NCBI GenBank assembly: GCA_949318235.1 | Contig: OX439131.1 | Coordinates: forward strand, 17,125,272-17,189,271 | From: Ecdyonurus torrentis | Taxonomy: Eukaryota; Arthropoda; Insecta; Ephemeroptera; Heptageniidae | Direction of reading: 5' to 3' | DNA length: 64,000 nucleotides | Shown: positions 56,990 to 64,000 of the stretch, one piece after another | Position numbering within the stretch: position 1 is the first letter of the stretch | How the letters are laid out: every line of letters begins with the position of its first letter | Notes under the pieces: generated by a model | Told to the model about the DNA's origin: nothing | The model's input: only the letters and a program-made list of their open reading frames with translations | The model's database searches: none | Position numbers and translations under genes: made by a program

Positions 56990-57756
56990 TTATATTATTA
57001 AAATTAAAAGAATCATATCTAGTATGATTGTGAGAAAAAAAAAGTTCCTTAACTGCATCTAACATATAACTGCATCAGAAATTGAATTATTTTTTTCACT
57101 TAAAAATTATTTATAATAATATAATAATAGCCAACTATATTAGGATAAAATAGTTTATAAGATTAAAAAAAAAAAAGCTCGAGACTATATCTATATAGAA
57201 TACTGCAGAATTGTTATAAATATTACTTACTAAAACTTAGCACTGCGGGAACACATTTTTATATTTTGTAATGCCTATGATTCTAAAAACAACATCACAA
57301 TTATTTATTCACAATATTTAAATTGCGTGTGGCAGGCAGTTTGTTGTAATAAAATCTTATAAATATATGAGCCAAGAAAAAAATAACAGAAAAAATATAC
57401 AAATAGAAAGCATGGGCTCTATAATAAAAAATAAAGAACAAATTAAAAAAAAAAAAAAAAAAAAAACTAATAAACTGTAACACGGAAGTTATAGATTTTT
57501 TTTTCTGAAAGAAAAAACAAACATACATATAGTATAAAAATTAGAACAATAATACATTTCATACGAAAAAAAAATACATAAAACTAATTACCCATTATAC
57601 TAACAAGTATTTTATATTACTCTAATTTTATATATATGATAATGCAGTTATAATATTTTCTGGTTTACTCATGACTGGAAAAAGTAAGACCACATGGCTA
57701 TATTATGCTTGCACTTTGTCTTGTGGTCTCTAGAAATAAGAAAATTGAGGGCAAGA

Positions 57757-57801
<45 letters not shown>

Positions 57802-58560
57802 CACCACCGTTATTTTATAGTTATACTAAAATACTATTATGCTGCATTTCTCAAGTTGCACTTTTTATATAATAAAATGTATAAAAATATATATTTATAG
57901 TCAGTGTTGTTGTACGTTAAGCAGGTGCCACTTTTTTTGTATCATATATATAAGTATTATATAGTATAAGTGGGTGGGTGGTTGTCGACTTATTTATTAT
58001 AAAACTTGTTTTCTAGGTAATAAATTACATTTTAAGAATAAGGAAACTTTTATAAATCAATAAGTATAAGTAGTTATGATTGTTATAATGTAGTTGAATG
58101 AACTGAATGGTTAAAAAATAAAATCTATATGAGTGTTAATTGCAGGCACCTTCTAAATAGGGACAATTAAGGATAATACATTAGATAAGAATATAAGAAT
58201 AAGTATAATCAAAGTGGTCCTGGTTAATTGTATTTTAAAATTAAGTTTTTAGGTGAAGTTGGTATATTCTTTTTTTTTCTTTTAGCATGAACAATTACGA
58301 AATAAATGTATATATTACTAACATTATATTTTGTATAAACATCTGTTTGCACAATCATGCACAATTTCTTAAGAAGTTATAAAAACAAACTATTTTTGTG
58401 GCGAACAAAATCATGCATACAAAGATTTACACCTCTCCAGCAATATCTAATTTCAGCTACTGCGACTAAATTGTTTTATTACACTAATAAGGAAGACTAA
58501 AACAAAAAAAATTAGGGGTAATTTTATTGAATATTCTGAAAGAGTACATTGTTCGGAATC
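56990..58560. other. AT-rich sequence with a long A run, no gene seen
   Basis: A run at about 57759-57800 (about 42 A) and another near 57445-57465. Frames here are homopolymer artefacts. Confidence 0.5.
57759..57800. repeat. Poly(A) run
   Basis: The longest A homopolymer in the window, about 42 bases. The preceding sequence does not identify a retrotransposon. Confidence 0.9.
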
Positions 58561-58571
58561 GTTACATATAT

Positions 58572-58726
58572 GAATGTCTAATTTTTGAGTTCATTAAGTA
58601 TTTTTAATTAATTTTTGCAAGTTGCGCATAAGTCTTTGCCACACGCATAAGGTGCAGTCTGTGACGTCATTTCGCGACTTTCAAAAAATAATTAAAATAC
58701 TAAATGAACTAAAAAATTAGAAATTC
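58572..58726. mobile_element. Palindromic MITE-like element G
   Basis: The left arm GAATGTCTAATTTTTGAGTT-CATTAAGTATTTTTAATTA pairs with the right arm ending TAAAAAATTAGAAATTC, continuing inward to GTTGCGC versus the complement of CGCGACTT. 155 bp, with TGACGTCA at 58662-58669. No coding capacity; the boundaries could extend slightly further. Confidence 0.6.
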
Positions 58727-58729
58727 ACT

Positions 58730-59675
58730 TATATATCGACTCAGGGCAATGTCCTCTTTTAGAACATATTATATAACATTACCCCCTAGTTTTTTTTGTA
58801 AGGTTTTCCTCAATATAATACCTTATTTGTTGTATAGTTGTAAGAATGGCTCATATACTCAAATTAGTTTTTATTTTCTTAGAATAAAATTCAATGTCCA
58901 TAACAAGTTTCAAAATAATAATATCTCTTCAAATATATCAATGGAAACAATGAAGGAAAAAAATTGTGTACATTTTGACACAATTTTTGTTACATTATAT
59001 TTTCATTAATATTGTAATTAAATAAATCCAAAATTATATTCTAGCATTGTTATTTTTAGAATAAATATAAAACTGGCGGTAAAGTCCCTAAAGTAAATAA
59101 ATAACTCAAAAATTAAAAACTGAAATTTATAATTATTTTATAACGATAAAGCATATAATAGTCCCTGTGGCAATTGTTACAAAAATAAAAATATATCATT
59201 TAGCCAGCATAATATCTTTCATATATATTTTAATTCTAATGAAAATATAAATTAATTAATTACGCATCATAATTGTTACTTTTGTTTATTTTTATCTTAA
59301 TCTTGAATGCACCTACACATTATATAGTTAATGAAGGTAATAATTATGATGATAAACGTCATATTATTTAGTTATAGGAGTGTTAGAGTCTTATCTTTGG
59401 TGTGTAATTGTTTTCTTGTTGTGTATACACAATGTGAACGTGTGCTTCTATATAGTCACACCTGCATTTTGTGACGCTCCAATGCATTTCAGTCGGACTG
59501 GACGTTTTCTTGATGCACCGACCCACATTGATATTGCACTCAAACTATTACTTAATGAGGTATAACAACTTTAATTGAATTGCATGTCAAAAATTATTAT
59601 ATGCGTCTGTGAATTTTTGTTAATTTTACTTTTGATAAGATTGTCGAGCGTGAAGTGTGACTTGCAATTTTTGAA
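58730..59675. other. AT-rich sequence, no gene seen
   Basis: The frame at 58749-59009 is unrecognisable. 59380-59565 is open and less AT-rich at its end (CGGACTGGACG, CACCGACCCACA), followed by GTATAAC, but has no domain and no credible start. Confidence 0.4.
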
Positions 59676-59679
59676 TTAA

Positions 59680-59940
59680 ATGCGTAGAACACCTAGAACA
59701 AAAAACATGCCTATAAATATCAATGTTATTTTGGTCGGAGTCATTTAGTTCTAATTTATTTTCCATTCACAAAATCACAGCTGCGGGTTTGTGACGTCAT
59801 AGCTCGCCTGTTTCCACGTCCGTGGAATAGTGAGCTGTGATTTTGTGAATGGAAAATAAATTAGAAATCAATGACTCCGTCCAAATCAACGTTGATATTT
59901 AGGTATGTTAGGGTAATTTATGTATCTTGGAATGCATCTT
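59680..59940. mobile_element. MITE family A, copy 2, right end decayed
   Basis: The left end, after TTAA (59676-59679), reads ATGCGTAGAACACCTAGAAC. The interior shares AATTTATTTTCCATTCACAA, TGACGTCA (59792-59799), GATTTTGTGAATGG and CAACGTTGATATTTAGG with the other copies. The right terminus no longer carries CTACGCCT, so the right boundary is approximate. Confidence 0.75.
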
Positions 59941-60454
59941 GTTGGACGTATATACAGTAAAATCTATAGCATTTTCATTCGTGTCCAACTTAAGACAGTG
60001 TAAACAGATTTTTTTTTCCTGACAATATCCCGATAATATTTTGAATTGATTGCTATAAATTTTATGTAAGTATTGATTAAAAGATTTAATCTTTTTTTTT
60101 TAATTCAATTACAATACGCCAGCATGGGAAATCCCATAAGAAAACGAATATTTTATAATTTAACGTCATATAGAAATTATAAAATTAATTCTTTTAACAT
60201 TCATTAGTTAAACTCCTTGAGAACTTATTTATGATAAGAAACGCATGTGGATATATATTTAATATAATAAATAAGTAGTGATTTTTTTTTCTTTCTTTTT
60301 TTTTTTTCAAGTTTCAAATGCTGTATCGTAAGGAAAAAAATAAAAACAGTTAAATGAATTTAAAAATCGAGTTAATATGGTTCTTATATGTTTTTAAACA
60401 TTTATGTTTTATTATTATACGCCTATATAACTTAAACCATTGGTTACTTATAAA

Positions 60455-61003
60455 CACACTTGGGGAATAACGTCGTTACAAGTAACGACCTTACGTAGTT
60501 TTGCTACTTTTTGTGAAAAAATGACGTAATGTCATTACTTTTTAGTAGCAGTAACGAGTAACGGTAGTGCTTTACTTTTTTAAGTAATTTTTGCCATGTA
60601 ACGACACTATTTTTCTAATATTTAAAAAATTGAAAGAAACAAAATTCTAAATCTATAAGTACATAAATTCATAAGTAATATGCTTTCATCATTATATTGT
60701 AATTCAAAATTTCTGTTCTGATTTTGATTTAAGTTTTTCTATTTATATAATTTATCGAAAACAACAACAAAATTTTTAACATGATTTTGAAAATAATTTT
60801 ATTTATGAAGAAAATATTTGAAGTAAATACAGTAAAGTATAGCGTTAAAAGTAACTTTACTATACTTTTAAGAAGAGTAGTGAGTAACGTAGTGTCATTT
60901 CTTTTCAAAAACTGCAACGAGTAACGTAATGTCATTACTTTCTCGTGAAGTATAGTGAGTAACGTAACGAAGTTATAAAAAATCAGTAACGTTACCAAGT
61001 CTG
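60455..61003. mobile_element. Non-autonomous hAT-like element 3 with 8-bp TSD
   Basis: 549 bp. Ends are CACACTTGGGGAATAACG and the complement CAGACTTGGTAACG. Flanks are CTTATAAA (60447-60454) and CTTGTAAA (61004-61011), an 8-bp duplication with one mismatch. Subterminal regions carry many GTAACG/AGTAACG words on both strands. The minus-strand frame 60729-60998 within it is unrelated to transposase. Confidence 0.8.
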
Positions 61004-61011
61004 CTTGTAAA

Positions 61012-61890
61012 GATATTAAGCAATTTATGCTAAAAGAAATACAATAAAAAAAATCAAAAGGAATTCATTATTCATTTAAAGTAAACAAAGTGAAGATAGG
61101 ATTTCATCGAAGGTTAAGGTGTATATGAATAATAATTATGTATGTACGTATTAAGTAAACATAATTCAATACAATATGACGAGGAGGTATTACATATAAG
61201 ACAAAATAAATAAGTTTTCTTTTTTAACATGTATAGTTCATAAATATCATCAAGAAATTGTATTTATATCATATATAAATATATGAGTGGGAATAAGAAA
61301 TATTGACCATAAACTTCATTGTAGGTATATGCGCATTTTAATTTACGTGCAATACAAATTATTTTCAATGCATGTAATTATACGTTACTACTGGAATCAA
61401 GAATTTATCACGATAAAATATGTTTCTCGTAATTAACCAATAATGTCACATTCTTACATTGAAAATAACTGGTATCTACACCTTGGAGAGGCACTTAATT
61501 ATTAATTAATTATTTAAAAGGAAATATTTATATAAGTGATTAATAGCTTATAGTATTTTGTTGCATTTGCTCAAGATAAATGCACATTTTAATGTCCTAT
61601 CTTACGACTGAAACTCTTATGTTTTTATTTCAATAAAAATTGGAATTTGAGCCTATATTTTAAGAAATTAAAACGGATTTCATATAACCTATTTCCAAAA
61701 ACTTAATGGTTGACTCATTGACTTAAATTATTTATTCTATCTAGAGTAGAGGGCATAATTACTATGTTTTACCAGAGAAAAAATCTTAATTTTAAAATTA
61801 AAATATTTGTATCCTAATTGAAAAAAAATTTGAACATATACGAGCAAGGGATTGTTTTAATCTGAAGTCAAATAAAAATAACAAGAGATA
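61012..61890. other. AT-rich sequence, no gene seen
   Basis: Nothing recognisable. Confidence 0.5.
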
Positions 61891-61894
61891 TTAA

Positions 61895-62094
61895 AGGCGT
61901 AGAGCACCTTGAACAAAATATTTGCCTAATATCCTAACATACCTCAATATCAACGTTATAGCTGATCAATTATTATAGCTGTAATTTTGTGAATGGAAAA
62001 TAAATTAGAAATCAATGACTCCGGCCAAATCAACGTTGATATTTAGGTATTTTAGGATATTAGACATGTTTTTTGTTCAAGGTGTTCTACGCCT
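61895..62094. mobile_element. MITE family A, copy 3, TTAA target site
   Basis: 200 bp between TTAA copies (61891-61894 and 62095-62098). The ends AGGCGTAGAGCACCTTGAAC and the complement AGGCGTAGAACACCTTGAAC match. Compared with copy 1 about 110 bp is missing, mostly the left interior and the centre, so it is an internally deleted derivative. Confidence 0.85.
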
Positions 62095-62369
62095 TTAATG
62101 TTAATAAAAACACTAACTCCAAATTCTTGATAATATAGTAAAGTAAATTAATAATAGAGTGTTAAATTCTTAAATAAAATGGTTTATTGTTTCAGAAATT
62201 GTGACATAATTTTGCAACATAGTAACTTTATTTTAATATAAATAATACTAAAATTCAATCATTATAACTTTAATATAATTGTGAGAAAATACTTAAAAAA
62301 TATGCGCGGGTCAATTGAATTAAAATTCCATAACTGTGCATTTAAAGGATAAATACTTAACACTCCTAT

Positions 62370-62470
62370 TGAAACACCTTTTGCACAGTTTCTTGTCTTG
62401 GTTTTTGAATTATTGTAAAATTAATGAGTTATGACGTCACAAAATGATAAAAATCTAATAATTAAAACCA
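62370..62470. mobile_element. Possible half copy of MITE family B
   Basis: TTTTGCACAGTTT followed after about 60 bp by TATGACGTCACAAAATG and ATCTAATAATT resembles the left half of 11690-11800. There is no matching second end, so it is a fragment at best. Confidence 0.35.
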
Positions 62471-62544
62471 AAAATGATGTTATACATTAGGCACTTTACA
62501 GTACATTATATAAATAAAAAAAATATATATTTAAAACAAAATAC

Positions 62545-62550
<6 letters not shown>

Positions 62551-62627
<77 letters not shown>
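62551..62627. repeat. (TA)n microsatellite
   Basis: TA repeats of about 77 bp. Confidence 0.95.
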
Positions 62628-62629
<2 letters not shown>

Positions 62630-62633
<4 letters not shown>

Positions 62634-63465
62634 ATATATAATACACTTTTTATATAAAATGTTAAATGTTGGAGTGTTAATCGTTGCAAACCGATTATTT
62701 TGTATTCATATAACTAAAATTTTAAGCCTTATTTTTACACTTTTGTATATTGAAATATACTAAAAAGTCTTATGATTTATTAATGGTTTTCACTTATTGT
62801 ATTGTATATCATATCAAAATTGTGAAATGTGATTGAAATTTTTTTTACGCAAAGTGTTTAGTTTTAGTAAAGTGCCTCTAAAAGCAATAAAAACAGAGAC
62901 AAGAACAGACAAAAAACAGAGGTGACAAAAATACTCATTAGAATTACAATTGTTTTTCAGCATTATGATGACTGATAAGTAAAATTAAAATATAATAATT
63001 TTTAAATGTAAAATATATTACCCTGATCTTGTGGTGGTGGTAAGTATAATTTTACACATTTGGAGTTACCATGTATTTATTTGCAAGAATATGTTAATTC
63101 AAATATTCATAAAAATAATTTATACTTTCATAAGACAATATAGGGTGTAAAAATTTAAAATTTATAACTCACAGTGACTTGTATTAAGTGACTGCCATGA
63201 AATATATTCTCTTAAGTCCCAGATAATTCAATAAAAAATATAGAAATAAATACAAAAATTGGGCCACAAAACCCTCTTGAATTTACACGTTTTTCAAAGC
63301 TGTTTTGAGAGGGTAGGGGGCTGCAAAATTACGAAAACCTTTTTGACAAAAGATACATATTTTTGTCATTATGAGAGCCGCACAAAAACGTGGTTTAAAT
63401 TTACGCCATTGAAATAATTTTTAAAAAGTCGGAGACTGAAGAGGATAGTAGTCAAGTATGAACCT
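62630..63465. other. AT-rich sequence, no gene seen
   Basis: A slightly GC-richer patch at about 63260-63330 contains CCCTCTTGA and TGAGAGGGTAGGGGG. No gene recognised. Confidence 0.5.
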
Positions 63466-63467
63466 TC

Positions 63468-63806
63468 AAGGAATAGACCAGAGTAAAACATAAGCATTTA
63501 TATCACAAAACACTTAATGGGATTTACATAAATAACATTAGTTTGTCTCAAAACTCAACAGTAGCCCCGTAGCATTGATCAGAATATTCGATTTATGCAA
63601 CCCGCACAACATTTTCATACTAATTTTTGCATGTTTCTGACGTCATAAACATGAATTTTTAAGCTAATTGCATACTTTACAGTTTTTTCACGCTCTCTCG
63701 TGGGGCTACATTAATATTGTGGTAAAAATTGTTATCAGTTTTGAAGATCCCATTTTGTGCTTATTCATTAAAAAACACATGTTGTTTTATGTTGTCAATG
63801 GCTTTA
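63468..63806. repeat. Interspersed repeat family D, copy 2
   Basis: Same orientation as 8570-8898 and closely similar. It carries an additional AGCCCCGTAGCATT segment near 63565 and keeps TGACGTCA (63638-63645) where copy 1 has a mutated AATGTCA. No terminal inverted repeats were found. Confidence 0.75.
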
Positions 63807-64000
63807 AATACTTTTTCGATCATTATTATTAACGCATGTGACTTGATTCTTTCGTTAATCGTAATAATACCACAATAACTCAACCATTGCAAAACTCCCC
63901 ACAAGTTTTTGAAGTTTTTTTAAACGCGTAATTTTTAATGTCTTTTTCATTCTTTTAGCGTAGATGTAAAATATATTTAGGTACCAAAATGTTTTAAATT
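63807..64000. other. AT-rich end of window
   Basis: No feature recognised; continues beyond the window. Confidence 0.5.

Noticed and set aside
59380..59565. 61-codon frame with a hydrophobic start, possible secreted peptide or exon
   Set aside because: No ATG start, no recognisable domain, and no splice acceptor that I trust.

Overview
This is a very AT-rich eukaryotic (animal) genomic window dominated by non-coding DNA. I see no convincing intact cellular protein gene, no rRNA and no complete tRNA. The evidence for a metazoan, most likely an arthropod, is indirect. There are two 5'-truncated non-LTR retrotransposons with YVDD/YADD reverse-transcriptase motifs, many short palindromic DNA transposons with TTAA or 8-bp target duplications, very long (TA)n and (GA)n microsatellites, and long A or T homopolymers. 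The composition would suit an AT-rich insect such as a parasitoid wasp, but that is a guess. Most open frames longer than 60 codons are low-complexity, lie in repeats, or are chance frames in AT-rich DNA.

Layout. 1-16 kb: a minus-strand LINE remnant (865-2097), a degenerate tRNA-like B box (6523-6534), a short MITE (6815-6917), repeat family D copy 1, a hAT-like element with a second MITE nested inside it (9943-10509), family B copy 1 and family C copy 1. 16-34 kb: almost free of recognisable transposons. It holds a series of compact GC-rich, CpG-containing islands (about 16.24, 17.89, 21.18, 24.16, 26.97, 31.62 and 32.52 kb) set in T/A-runs and (GA)n/(TA)n arrays. This may be a regulatory or intronic domain. 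A possible exon end with a GTAAGT donor lies near 17.37 kb.

34-38 kb: the outstanding feature is a 3.48-kb near-perfect inverted repeat (34508-37988) inserted into a (TA)n microsatellite. Each arm carries a roughly 309-bp tandem repeat, five units on the left and four on the right, around a 46-bp spacer. The arms are nearly identical to each other although the tandem units within one arm have diverged. This suggests a foldback transposon or a recently duplicated or gene-converted palindrome that could give a long hairpin RNA.

38-64 kb: more palindromic elements. These are family B and family A back to back (40.25-40.91 kb), a hAT-like element with a perfect 8-bp duplication (45927-46455), family C copy 2, an 83-nt perfect palindrome (49673-49755), a second minus-strand LINE remnant (50885-52263), a promoter-like island (53.56-53.80 kb), several foldback-like repeats at 55.7-58.7 kb, two more family A copies, a third hAT-like element (60455-61003), and family D copy 2. 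The palindrome TGACGTCA occurs 13 times, almost always inside these repeats, which is far above chance. No genes work together here. What the window shows is a mobile-element ecology: the non-autonomous elements have no transposase in the window and must have been moved by enzymes encoded elsewhere.
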